Source: Beroe forskalii
Lineage: Eukaryota; Ctenophora; Nuda; Beroida; Beroidae
Length of the DNA: 64,000 nucleotides
Assembly: GCA_011033025.1 (NCBI GenBank)
Contig: WFMF01000577.1
Span: forward strand, 25,628-89,627
Reading direction: 5' to 3'
Below the pieces are notes generated by a model, which saw only the letters and a list, made by a program, of their open reading frames with translations, was not told where the DNA came from and ran no database searches. The position numbers and the translations under genes are program-made. Positions 25,201 through 34,089 of this stretch are shown in pieces; within the stretch, counting starts at the first letter, position 1, and each line of letters begins with the position of its first letter.

Positions 25201-28200
25201 GAGTGCTGCACAGCATCCTGCCCTTCTTCAGGAGTTATAACCTTTGTATTGTTCTCTAGCACCCCACTAGGGGCTACCTTGTCCCCTGACTCTTCTAAAA
25301 CAGCAACAGCAGCTACCTTATCCCCTGACTCTTCTAACACAGCAACAGCAGCTACCTTATCCCCTGACTCTTCTAACACAGCAACAGCAGCTACCTTATC
25401 CCCTGACTCTTCTAACACAGCAACAGCAGCTACCCCATCACCTGACTCTGGATCCACTTCAGTAGCAGCCATAACCACATCTCCAGACACCACTCCTTCC
25501 TCAGTGTCTGCTGACACCTCACTTTCCACCCCGGGACCCACCAGACAGCCCCGCAGTTCGCAGGGAATGCGGCGCCTGCTCAGCAACATTATGACGGAAA
25601 TGTGGGGCATGGTGGTGGAGAGGGGCGCACTGCCCGCGAGCCGCGCGAGGGCGGCGCGGGCAGCGGGCAGCATCTCCTCGTAGTCAGTGCAGATCAGCAC
25701 ACTCCGCTGCGGGAGAGCGTGAAATGAGGGGAAATCATAGTGTTCTTGAATCGATCAAACGTCTTGAGGTTTAATATGAACTTGAATCAAGGAAATGAAT
25801 AACTGAATAATGGAAATGGGAACTGATGGCAGCTAAAAATATGAAATTACTTTAACTTTATAACACCGTCTGTGGTTCTGTACATAATTATACGGATTAT
25901 ACCCCTCCCAAGCTTGTTTTAGCGACCGTGTAAGTTTGGTTATACGGTCTCCACTGAATAACAGTGCAAAATGACTTTAAATGAAATTTGATTTTATAAA
26001 GGAGCACTCAAAAATCTACTTAAGCGTTGAATTCCGACGAGGGTCGTCAGACCCGAGTGGGAAAAATACTATTGTTTGGTCGGAGAATAGTCGGTCCCAG
26101 CTGTTTCCGGTCGGGGTATAATCCGGTTCCATGATCTCAGCTGTGACCGCATACCTTTGATAATGAACTCGGCACGCCTCGTCCATTATCCAACTTACAC
26201 AGTCTCGGCTGTCGCCTCGACCATGTAAGTTGCGGTATACGGTCACCACTTCGACATGTAACCGCTTATTAATTTCTGCGGTGGTGGGAGTTGCAAACTT
26301 TTTATATCATTACGATTAGAAAAGTTTAATATGAAAGCTCTTCAACAATTCAAATTGAATAACAACAATACTGGAAAGTATTCTAGTTTCAGTACCTGAA
26401 AGACACCCCTCCGTTTAGCTGTCATGATCTGCAGGTTCAGGCACTCCGTGTAGCACTGAATTATCTGCTCTGGAGTCGCATCCCTCCCTACCACCCTCGT
26501 ACTACACCAACCCACGTGGCTATCACTGATTGTGATGTCACGTGGGTTGTCACGTGGGTTGTCACGTGGGTTGTCACGTGGGTTGTCACGTGGGTTGTCA
26601 CGTGGATTGTCACGTGGGTTGTCACGTGGTGGCGAAGACAGCAGCACACTTTCAAGCGTCTCCTTGGAGATGGAGCTACAACCCACAGCCAAAGGGAGCC
26701 CTGTTTCTACACAGAGGAGAAGCGGGAGGGCAAGTTCCGTGACACTGATAAACGTAGACAATGTCAGCAAGTTAGGATGAAGGAGGAGTTGAATGCAATC
26801 AGAACATTTGTGACATTTCAAAGGTTTTTTTTTAATTTTTTTTTATTTTTTTTTTATTTTTTAAATTTCATAATACTGTTAGACTGTAGAATGTAGATCA
26901 TCAGAACCGCATAATTTGAGATGTCAAATTTAAATAATCATTTAATACAATTACCTGCTATCCTTGCTCCGCATCAAATTGCAGCTCACTTCAGCTACAA
27001 AGTCCTCGTATGTTCCGATGAATTTCTCCATTGGAGGAGGAATTTCAAACGTTTCCATCATTTTGTCGATGACAGTCGCAGGAACATTACCAAACACCAC
27101 TTTTAGGGACAAAAGCAGAACTGTTGCCGACTTCAAACTATCGAATTTCGTCGATTTAAGATCGACATGTGATGAGAAAATCGAGATGTATCGCGAAATG
27201 AAGACTTGGTCAACCAAAGAAAAGACTTTGATGAGCGAAGTAAGGTTTCGATACGAAACAGCATCACCGTCCAGTAGAGTTTGAGCTATATCTGCCACGT
27301 AGCCGGGGATACTGAGCTTAGGGAAGAGACTCCTTGCCATGGGTCCACCCTGCACTGGAACTGCGAGCACACAGCACGGGTCAATGCGGGGGTGACGCGC
27401 CACTTCCTCCGACATCTCAACAACAAACCGCACCTTCTCAGAGCACTGCACACCCTCCACAGAACGAGAGTAAACCATTTCCATGACTTCGTTAACCACC
27501 TCCCCTGACGTCACTTCGACCCAGAGCAGCACCGTGTGAGCTGGTGTAGCAGCAGCTCCATCCAAGGCGCTCAGCAGTTGGGCGGAGGTTTGTAGCAGGG
27601 GATCGTGTCTCACTGTCAAACAGGAGGAGGAGGAGGAGGGGGAAGAGGAGGAGGACGGGGAGGAGGAGGAGGAGGGGGACGAGGTAGGGTCACTGCTCTG
27701 TGTGTGAAGGAAGTGGATGAACTTGACGAGAGTAGACTTACCAGCCCCACTCCTCCCACTAAGAATTACTGGGATATTGAGTCGGATCCGGGTGATGATC
27801 TCCACCATCAAGATAAAGGTAGCCGGGGTGATGGTTACCGCCTCGCTGAAAGGTATATCTCCCCCAAGGAAGTGCGGATCACGTGACGAGTCCTCCCCCA
27901 CGTGCGGGTCACGTGACGACACCTCCTGTTTCTCAGAGCCGAGCACTCTGAGCAGAGCTCGGACCAGGAATCCGTGCTCCTGCGCATCTACCCGCCGGTT
28001 GATATCCACGTGCTTGTAGTAGTTTTCATTGGAGGTCAGGAGTTTCTTGACGTGTCGTTGGCATGGAGACGCCGTTGCAGCTCCTCTGTTGCCTCAGCAT
28101 TTGCTGAGGAGATCTGTTTGAGTTGGGGCAGTCTGTGTTATAGACAATACCTTATGAGGCATATTTAGAATATATTTTTTAAATGGATGGAAATTTGGGG

Positions 28201-31200
28201 ATTCTTCGAAAAAAAATCACCGTATTTTCGCACCCCGCAAATGGGTACTATTGAGAAAAATACCCATATTTTCGAACCCCCACAATTTTGATCCCCAGAA
28301 TTATTGTCCACCATAAATATGTCTCGTAAGGAGATTACTCTGCTAAAGTTTCGAACAGCTTTGAATGGAATATAAAGTGTTCCAATGATGTAGTGTTAAA
28401 GTGAGAAACAGACTGGAATTATGAAATCGAGGTATTTGAGTACCTAGGTATTTGATGAACCAATGATGATTGATGAATGGAACAATGGCTTTATCGGATG
28501 TGATAAAGTAACATTGAAACTAGGTAACAACATCCTTCACCACATCAACTTTTGCTTTCAGTAGCAACTCATCACGTAAAACACGGTACAGGTAAAAGTC
28601 TAAATTCAGGTCTGACATCATACTTTTGACTTTTGGAAGTGTTAAATCAGTTGAAAAACCCTCGGTTCTTCCAGCCCTAGCTGATTACGTTATATTACGT
28701 GAAGGACCCCTGCTTTCCGGGAATTATAAATCACATTGGCATCGGGTGCTGTATTTGAAATTAAATCACCTCTTTGAAATAACAAAACAAAGATTTATTT
28801 CCGGCTCTCTCGGCTTACGTCACGAAATCACGCATAAACATAATTTGATTTGTAATTAAAGCTTCAAAATTCAGGAACATTTTCTTGTTATATTTTTCAT
28901 TCATTCCTTTATCGGCCGAATTATTATCATCACAATCTAATTATGGAAATATATATTTCTACATTTACTTATTTGATTCAATTACAACATCTCGTCTGTA
29001 AATCGGTATATATAAAGCCATAAAATCGAAGATTGCCAGTCGTTCATTACAGTTTCGTTTGTTTACATTATTTCTAACATTGCACGAGAATGTTAACTTG
29101 TGTGTTATTGCTCCTCCTTGGCTCAGCAACAGGTAAAGGAGTAGGGAAAGGCACAATAAAAGTTTATAGAAATAAATAAACAAATAATACCACCAGGGCC
29201 GTCGAGAGGGGGCGTTACGGCGACAACTGTCGCCAGCCCCAGCCTGCCAGATAGGCCCAAAAGTGCCAAGATAGAAAAATTATTTTCGATTATCGTATTG
29301 AGATGGCAATTTCTTTTACTCAAAACGTCTGGCTTCTGGGGGCTGCCGCCCCCAGACCCCTGCTATCATTGTAGTGGAATTGCTTTCTTGATGAGTTGAT
29401 GTTGCTTCGACACGAAACGTCAGATATCAAAAAAAAGTGGGAAATGCCATTGAGTCAATCATTCGATTCATTTAGATCATCTGGCTTCTGGGGGCTGCCG
29501 CCCTCAGACCCCTGCTATCATTGTAGTGGAATTGCTTTCTTGATGAGTTGATGTTGCTTCGACATGAAACGTCAGATATCAAAAAAAAAGTGGGAAATGC
29601 CATTGAGTCAATCATTCGATTCATTCAGATCATCTGGCTCCTGGGGGCTGCCGCCCTCAGACCCCTGCTTATCATTGCAGTGGAATTGCTTTCTTGATGT
29701 TGCCTCGACATGAAACGTCAAATAGAAACAACAATGCTAATGAGACGGTCATTCCATTTACTCACTTACTCAGAACGTCTGGCTTCTGGGGGCTGCCGCC
29801 CCCAGACCCCTGCTTATCATTGCAGTGGTATTGCTTTCTTGATGTTGCCTCGACATAAAACGTCAAATTGAGACAAAAATGCTAATGAGACGGTCATTTC
29901 ATTTACTCAGAACGTCTGGCTTCTGGGGGCTGCCGTCCCCAGACCCCTGCCCTGAAAATGGCTAATTGTGGAAAACTAGCGGTAAACTAGCGGTAAACTA
30001 GCGGTAAACTAGCGGTAAACTAGCGGTAAACTAACGGGAAACTAGCGGGAAACTAGCGGTAAGTGACGGCAAAGACAAAATTGTCCAATTTCTAAAGTCC
30101 TTTTCAACTGGACTTAATTTTTGTAATTTGCAATCCAAATGAAGGAACTGGGCATGTTGTGTGGACATAGTTAGGTCATTCTTCGGGCACTGTAAGCATG
30201 ACTACCGAAACAACACCAAATTAATAATTTAGCAAATTAAAGCATTATTTACTTCGATAATACCTACCCACCTTCCTTCAGGGAAGCCATTGAGATCTGG
30301 CACAGCTGAATCTAGGGAGAGAGAACACAGAACAGATGGTGGTTGGGGAGGCTATGACTCATGGGATATCGATTATGTAGACTCATTTGGATTTGGAGAC
30401 TCATTTGGATTTGGAGACTCATTTGGATTTGGAGACTCATTTGGATTTGGAGACTCATTTGGATTTGGAGACCCATGGGATGACTGGGAGTCGTTTTGGG
30501 GGACAGATCCCTTCCAAGCCAGAGAAGTCACAGAAGAACCCAGAGAGGCTGCAGACGTGGTGGAGTGCATAGACGCACTACTTTCGATGGCTTTTTTTGA
30601 TCCCGATGCCTTGTATCCGATAGACGTCAAAACATTTAATTCGCAACACTGTGATTTGCTTCCCACACTACTGGAAAAATGCGACTCTTACATGGAAAGA
30701 GAGCCAATGATGAAGTCACTGATGGATATACTACTAGTAGATTGCTGGAGTTACATGGAATCAGCGACGACAGAAGGCGGTGTTGAGACAGTCAACCCTA
30801 CATCGCCTTCTACCTCCAGCTCCTCAAGTCCTTCTAGCTCATCGACCGTTTATGATGAAATCTTGACAGAAGAGCCGACTGAGGTTGAAACAGACGAGCC
30901 GACAAAAGCTGTAACCGAAGAGCTACGAACCGAAACGCCCGAAACTAAAATGCCTGAAACGGAAGTCCCAACATCACCGGCCACGATGACGATAACAACT
31001 AAAACATCAACGACAAAACCAGGAACTAGTACAAGAAATTCTCCAAAGACGATTAATTGCTTCTTATTCACAACTTCACCTGCAGGCACCACACCAAACG
31101 ACCCGACAACATCTTCTCCTTCCTCATCTTCCAGCCCTTCCTCATCTTCCAGCCCCTCCTCATCTTCCAGCCCCTCCTCATCTTCCAGCCCTTCCTCATC

Positions 31201-34089
31201 TTCCAGCACCACTGGTTATAAAGACGAAGAGAGGAACGAACTGGAGTGCAGCAAGGACGAATTCAGATGCTCCTCCGATTACTGTATCCCTCGCAGCTGG
31301 GTTTGTGATGGAAAGAAGCACTGTGAAGATGGACGTGATGAGGAAATCTGTTTTTTAAATTTTGATTATTAAGAAGTAATTAATTAATTAATTGCTATTG
31401 GTAGTTGGGTACATAAACATGGACGGCGTTTGCAGAGACTAGATGTAAATTGTAAGAAGCAGACATCTATTGACATGAAGTGTGTCGCCAGTGAGAGACT
31501 GAACACTGATATCCATTACGATACGCACTGAAGATAATGGTGAGAGACAAAATGCAAATTGATGAAGGAACAGTATCGAACTCCAGTGGTGGCCCATTTA
31601 GCCAATTTCCAGCATAAGTTAAAATCAGCAGAATGTTGGCCCATGTTTCATATTTTTCCTAAAATGATACTTTGAGCAGAATTATTTCTTGGCGAGTTCT
31701 CGTATTAGTACCTCGTATTAGTACCTATGAAATAAGTATACTGTATAATATTTCTCCAATTTTGCATGCTTTATTTGGAATGTTTTTTTCTAGCGTTAAA
31801 GATTGTTGAATTTTTTTCTATAGTTAATCAATATTACCTATCAAGCTATAATAACATAATAAGTTAGCAAAAATAATTTATACATTTTGGCAGTTTCAAT
31901 TTGCTATTTTGTTACTTCTGAACTGATAAAAATTTAACTTTTAAACTTGAGCACCAGATAAAAAAGAAACTTTCAGTGCACTAAGTGTCTTCTTCAAACT
32001 GCAAGTACTGAAAGTTTCAAGAAAATACTTATCAGTACCCCTCAGTATTATTATTTTATTAGTAAAGATGTTAAAGCCCTCAAAAAGCTCACAGTTTTGA
32101 TTACATGTCATAATATTATTTTGAAACCCCTTCTGGGAAGGGTTTTCAAAATAATACCTATTAACAATTATGAATCATGATTCCCTTCCCAGTAAATTCT
32201 CAAATTGAGCGATCCGTCTGGGCCAGTATCACGCCGGTATCAGACCAGTACCACGCCAGTATCAGGCCTACCTCACGCTGTTATCGCGCCAGTAGCACAC
32301 CAGTTACACACCAGTAGCAGGCCAGTATCACGCCAGTAGCACGCCAGTATCACGCCAATATCTCGCCGGTCGAAACTAACTTAAAGTTAGTGTCGACTGG
32401 CGTGCTATCGGCGTGCTACTGGCGCGCTACTGGCGTGATACTGGGGGGGGGGGCACCTCGAAAAAAACCCATAAACCCCCGAAAAATTAAACTCCTATTT
32501 GGCTCTTTCATATCCACTTTGGGGTTTTTGGGAGTTTAAATTTGAAGATACTGAGTACCATTTCCAAATAAAGCCAAAAATCCTCAAAAAATATGGTACC
32601 ATTTCAGATATGGGTCGAAAATCCTAAACTGAAGTGGTACCGTTTCAGGAAAGGGCCGAAATTAAAGGGTACCATTTCAGAAATGAGTCGAAAATCATCA
32701 GCAAAAATGGTACCAATTAAGAGAAGAGCCGAAGATCCACAACTAAAGTAGTACCATTTTGAGAGAAAATCGAATTTTCTGACAAAAAACGGCTATTTAC
32801 ATCAGTTAAGCCTCCTTAAACCCCCATAAACCCCGAAAAATGAAACTCCCATTTGCCAATTTTTATATTCACCCGTGGAGTTTTTCGAGGTTCCCCCACG
32901 GATACTGGCGTGAAGTAGGCCTGATACTGGCGCGATACTGGCGCGATACTGGCCTAGACAGATCGCTGCATTTACCCCCTTCCCCTTACTCCCTAACTGA
33001 TTATGTAAAAAGGAATTGCACCCAAACATACCCAGTCTGGTGCCGCTTCAGGGAAGACAACGTACATCTGAGACACATCAAACTCGCCACTGAAGCTCCG
33101 CTGCACCTGCTCCATCTGGTTTGCGATCATCAGACCGACGTTCTTGGTGTAGATCTCCAACATTCCGCCGTAACCTCGCCGGATAGCCTCGATCCTGCGT
33201 ATCGTGCCTAGGACCACGTACCTCAGCATCCTCGCCACGTAGCTGAGCGTGCGGGTGGAGTGGTTGCCGGGGAAACACTCCGCAAACGTTCGCAGGACCT
33301 CCTCCCCGCGGAGCAGGGGCAAGGAGTCCGGGGAGAAGTCGGAGAGGGCACTGAAGGTGTCCGGTGTGGCGCGGTACGCCCGGAGTGCGTGGGCAGCCAC
33401 CTGCCAGTCAGCGCTCCGAGATACGTCCAGACAGACAGGGATCAGGGAGGGCGGTAGAGAGGGCGGCAGAGAGGGCGGTAGAGGGGGCGCCTCCTGGGGG
33501 CAGCATGTGTAGAGCAGCCCTATCTCGTGGAGGTGGACGAGATCCACGAGGGCTGGAGGGAGGAGGGAGGGAGAGGCGAGCGTCACCTCGCAGATAAGGG
33601 TCACGAGGGGAAGGGATGACCGGAGGAACGAGGTGAGCGTAGTCAGCAGATCGGCGGGGGTTTCAATGCCGCAGAGCACGAGGTGACGTTTAGTACCTGG
33701 AGATATCTCGTTTGGGTCTTTGGGTAGGAATTTGAAAGGGAAATTGAGTTCAAACATGTAATCTTAGAAATAGAGGTGCTAATCCGTAATTTTTCTTTTA
33801 CTGGGGCGCCAGATATTCTGCGGTGATTGAAATAACAATCAGTTGGTGTTTGGAGTTCGAGTCAGGTAAGCATCTCAGAAGAGAGCAAATGAACGAGTGA
33901 GTAAACGATTGAAGTGTAAACTCTCCGGTAAGCGGAGTTTCATGCCTCATGGTAATTAATTTTACCTCTGTGGCTGCTCAGGCGATTGACATTCAGCCAT
34001 GTTGCTGACAGTTTCTCTCTTTTCAGGATGGATGAAATTACAGCTGACTTTCCTGATCCACGCCGCCCACACACAACCAGTATGGAGCA
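15680..34089 (-). CDS. RNF213-like AAA/RZ-finger gene (overall model)
   Basis: Sixteen exons were recovered on the minus strand, in order 34089-33966, 33762-33032, about 28088-26955, 26744-26396, 25706-25065, 24794-24639, 23066-22713, 22191-21896, 21150-21031, 20605-20551, 20222-20086, 18718-18576, 18404-18279, 18079-17868, 17688-17575 and 16263-15680. They total roughly 1,760 codons. Reading phase agrees at all junctions except 22191-21896 to 21150-21031, where an exon is probably missing; the 33032 to 28088 join is also unproven. Assignment rests on the P-loop exon, the AAA module with NIPVILSGRSGAGKST, and the C-terminal RZ finger. RNF213 proteins are giant cytosolic AAA ubiquitin ligases in antimicrobial and lipid-droplet biology. 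The usual family protein is much longer, so the N-terminus may lie outside the recovered exons. I found no RING finger. Confidence 0.7.
16264..17574. other. Intron of RNF213-like gene, copy B
   Basis: Matches the copy A intron 6603-8013 with scattered changes, CAGAACTGCAG-type short repeats near 17035-17150, and one 111-bp insertion (next entry). I see no gene in it. Confidence 0.5.
16293..16419. mobile_element. 111-bp MITE-like insertion, copy B only
   Basis: Positions 16301-16411 are flanked by GAGTTACA on both sides (16293-16300 and 16412-16419), an 8-bp target duplication. Copy A has a single GAGTTACA and no insert. The interior has CATGTTACG near its left and CGTAACATG near its right, with GC-rich GCGCGCAAGCGCG words between. 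The terminal repeats are imperfect. Confidence 0.7.
17575..17688 (-). CDS. RZ-type zinc finger exon, RNF213-like copy B
   Basis: A 38-codon exon with the RZ finger: CPNGH (C-x3-H), TNCG, and SRCPEC (C-x2-C). It is preceded by GVDKEDEW and followed by IGG after splicing. All expected zinc-binding positions visible here are intact. The sequence is preserved between the two copies while flanking intron DNA varies, which supports function. Confidence 0.85.
17868..18079 (-). CDS. RNF213-like exon before the RZ finger, copy B
   Basis: The acceptor CCCGCAG and donor GTTCCT match copy A. It encodes FGAHGRVAVYLVSAALEQ and YFHHLHQAPDLSAFYWMGMP, then VVKPSGKFA. It is a mostly helical segment leading into the finger. 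The phase joins on both sides. Confidence 0.7.
18279..18404 (-). CDS. RNF213-like exon, copy B (second before RZ)
   Basis: Encodes VAAVLHYEMVMKRQ then VPQHVLPLIDTLVTSRDIS. The donor is GTACTT. The 3' phase fits the next exon (AG plus C gives Ser). The acceptor is TAG or CAG a few bases apart; the TAG choice keeps phase with the upstream exon. Confidence 0.6.
18576..18718 (-). CDS. RNF213-like exon, copy B (third before RZ)
   Basis: Begins FSNPSPQVDSAVDSVRV and contains LRNKVLPVCTLCSEHED. The acceptor is CATTCAG and the donor is GTTTGT. It is 143 bp, 6 bp longer than in copy A, an in-frame difference. VCTLC is a lone C-x2-C pair and I do not see the remaining ligands of a RING. Confidence 0.6.
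18985..20145. repeat. 69-bp minisatellite made of an exon end and its donor
   Basis: About 17 head-to-tail units of 69 bp. In minus sense each unit encodes CCRAVLSALPQLAQDN followed by GTGAGTGG, which is the 3' end of the exon at 20086-20222 with its 5' splice site. Because 69 is a multiple of three, most units stay in frame on both strands. Copy A retains only the first partial unit before the sequence decays at the gap. Confidence 0.9.
20086..20222 (-). CDS. RNF213-like exon whose 3' end seeds the 69-bp array
   Basis: Encodes MYCWLICDPAHGTIRAFILR, then QLLATGGVECFRAALSALPQ and LAQDN, followed by donor GTGAGT. The acceptor is TTGACAG. It starts with two codon bases that complete a Ser with the previous exon, and ends in phase 0, matching the exon at 18718. 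Downstream donors in the array are equally good by eye, so the exon could end at many alternative sites, each adding 23 codons. Confidence 0.6.
20551..20605 (-). CDS. Short RNF213-like exon
   Basis: A 55-bp exon, acceptor GTTGCAG and donor GTGAGT, encoding SQEQLQEHFGEMGKSEMF plus one base. Phases agree with the exon on each side, which is the main support for so short a call. Confidence 0.5.
21031..21150 (-). CDS. RNF213-like exon (40 codons)
   Basis: A 120-bp exon with a consensus GTAAGT donor and acceptor CCTCAG. It encodes VMPVDGTPSPPLTDDSP and VSLEQMAALRSTVEICTNHL. The phase fits the next exon but not the previous recovered one, so an exon between 21151 and 21895 is probably missed. Confidence 0.55.
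21896..22191 (-). CDS. RNF213-like exon with WCHSP repeats
   Basis: Acceptor GTATCAG, donor GTAAAA. It encodes VCNVLLNGEQCDLALLSSWI, then a short repeat of TQWCHSP-like units from a duplicated DNA stretch, then LIELTASVAALVSSMEILEL. Phase 0 joins the exon at 23066-22713. Confidence 0.55.
22713..23066 (-). CDS. RNF213-like exon with SHPTS repeats
   Basis: A 118-codon phase-0 exon, acceptor CTTCAG-like and donor GTACAT. It starts VSKDELIVLLIEARLKVL and ends WCEVKDADLSQFLK. Its centre is a Ser/His/Pro/Thr repeat (SSHPTSSHP type) from a purine/pyrimidine-biased minisatellite, probably a disordered insertion. Confidence 0.6.
23188..24630. repeat. Three tandem copies of a hairpin-headed repeat in an intron
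   Basis: Copies begin near 23188, 24000 and 24307 with CTAGCAGGCCCG, where the GGCCC/GGGCC words form a short hairpin. Each then has CTCACTCGGCGCTGCTACGC and GCACCTCGTTCGCAA. The last two are about 310 bp each and very similar throughout, including alternating GCGCGC tracts, and end in GTTGCGAAATTATATTAGAGA-like sequence. The first is longer and diverged. I do not recognise the family; the rest of the intron holds no gene. Confidence 0.7.
24639..24794 (-). CDS. RNF213-like exon (52 codons)
   Basis: Phase 0 at both ends, acceptor TTCTCAG, donor GTGTGA. It encodes NGLMLTNFLLRREDSQPNEP, then HELLRKEYGEVLRYLTNVPT and PVFKRIFRAQNQ. It fits between the exons at 25065 and 23066 without changing frame. 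Confidence 0.6.
25065..25706 (-). CDS. RNF213-like exon with 13-residue acidic repeats
   Basis: A 214-codon phase-0 exon, acceptor CCCGCAG, donor GTAGTT. The first part (SVLICTDYEEMLPAARAAL, then MPHISVIMLLSRRRIPC) looks like a beta-strand/helix piece of an AAA domain. After that come about four copies of VAAVAVLEESGDK from a 39-bp minisatellite (25260-25440), an acidic, probably disordered insertion. It ends LLEWVRRNLGGNLQMIK. Confidence 0.6.
26396..26744 (-). CDS. RNF213-like exon with RDNP repeat
   Basis: Encodes VTELALPLLLCVETGLPLAV, a tandem RDNP repeat (seven units, from a 12-bp minisatellite TCACGTGGGTTG at about 26537-26630), then VGWCSTRVVGRDATPEQIIQ and CLNLQIMTAKRRGVFQ. The acceptor completes a split Ser with the exon at 26955; the donor is GTACTG. 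Confidence 0.6.
26955..28088 (-). CDS. RNF213-like AAA module exon
   Basis: Long exon; the 5' edge is approximate (AG near 28088) and the donor is GTAATT. It opens HVKKLLTSNENYYKHVDINR and reaches FILMVEIITRIRLNIPVIL followed by the Walker A GRSGAGKST. This matches the RNF213 segment leading into its well-conserved P-loop. A Ser/Pro run (about 27607-27690) directly follows. The Walker B position reads LLWVEVTS, where the family has a DEVNT-like motif, so the Asp is absent. A helical lid region (YVADIAQTLLDG, FEIPPPMEKFIGTYEDFV) follows. Confidence 0.7.
28089..29089. other. Intron and promoter region
   Basis: AT-rich sequence inside the RNF213-like intron and upstream of the LDLa gene. I see no supported gene; a plus-strand open stretch near 28626-28859 has no family features. 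Confidence 0.4.
29007..29016 (+). promoter_or_regulatory. TATA box of the LDLa gene
   Basis: TATATATAAA lies about 75-80 bp before the signal-peptide ATG at 29090, a normal place for a TATA box with a short 5' leader. Confidence 0.5.
29090..29132 (+). CDS. Secreted LDLa protein, exon 1 (signal peptide)
   Basis: Encodes MLTCVLLLLLGSAT plus one base, a classic signal peptide, followed by donor GTAAAG. Spliced to 30282 it gives a Gly-Lys-Pro junction in frame. A TATA box precedes it. Confidence 0.65.
29300..29960. repeat. Tandem repeat with a GC hairpin in the LDLa intron
   Basis: Five copies of CTGGCTTCTGGGGGCTGCCG followed by CCCCCAGACCCCTGC, spaced about 110-170 bp and joined by similar AT-rich linkers (GAATTGCTTTCTTGATG, CGACATGAAACGTCA). 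The GGGGG/CCCCC arms form a hairpin in each copy. No coding content. Confidence 0.8.
29968..30062. repeat. 11-bp tandem repeat CTAGCGGTAAA
   Basis: About eight head-to-tail copies of an 11-bp unit, with two carrying GGGAAA variants. Each unit holds a GGTAAA word resembling a 5' splice site. Confidence 0.8.
30282..31372 (+). CDS. Secreted mucin-like protein with LDLa domain, exon 2
   Basis: The acceptor CCTTCAG opens a 363-codon terminal exon. In order it encodes an acidic N-part with five SFGFGD units (18-bp tandem repeat), a Cys-containing central segment (CIDALL, HCDLLPTLLEKCDSYM, DCWSYME), a long Thr/Ser/Pro/Glu mucin-like stretch ending in SSSSP units, and a C-terminal LDL-receptor class A domain. 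That domain is complete: CSKDEFRCSSDYC and CDGKKHCEDGRDEEIC supply six Cys and the acidic calcium-binding residues. It is likely secreted and O-glycosylated. It lies antisense within an intron of the RNF213-like gene. Confidence 0.8.
31373..33031. other. Intron of the RNF213-like gene right of the LDLa gene
   Basis: AT-rich 3' flank of the LDLa gene with a TTAATTAATTAA run near 31380, followed by the inverted-repeat element at 32212-32967. I see no gene in it. Confidence 0.4.
32212..32967. mobile_element. Inverted-repeat element with GCCAGTATCACGCC arms
   Basis: The left arm (about 32212-32370) is a run of short variants of CCAGTATCACGC. The right side (32395-32445 and 32898-32967) holds the reverse complement, ending CTGGCCTAGACAGATCGC opposite GCGATCCGTCTGGGCCAG at the left. 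The middle has direct repeats around GGTACCATTTCAG. It looks like a non-autonomous foldback element; I could not define a target duplication. Confidence 0.55.
33032..33762 (-). CDS. RNF213-like exon after the P-loop exon
   Basis: GC-rich exon of 243 codons, acceptor TTTCTAAG and donor GTATGT. It encodes FELNFPFKFLPKDPNEISPG, then HLVLCGIETPADLLTTLTSF. This LC...T...L pattern recalls RNF213 segments with an LLCT-like motif. A Leu/Pro repeat (PPSLPPSLPPSL) and a long helical end (VARMLRYVVLGTIRRIEAIR) follow. It joins the P-loop exon in phase. Base composition is far more GC-rich than the flanking introns. Confidence 0.6.
33966..34089 (-). CDS. P-loop exon of the RNF213-like gene
   Basis: A 124-bp exon, acceptor CTTTCAG, donor GTAAAA. 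It encodes CSILVVCGRRGSGKSAVISS and then ILKREKLSATWLNVNRLS. GRRGSGKSA is a full Walker A motif after a hydrophobic strand. It is the most upstream exon I could recover; earlier exons are not visible between here and the NERD gene. Confidence 0.65.

Noticed and set aside
28626..28859. 77-residue plus-strand frame before the LDLa gene
   Set aside because: No motif, no splice context, and no second copy to test conservation.
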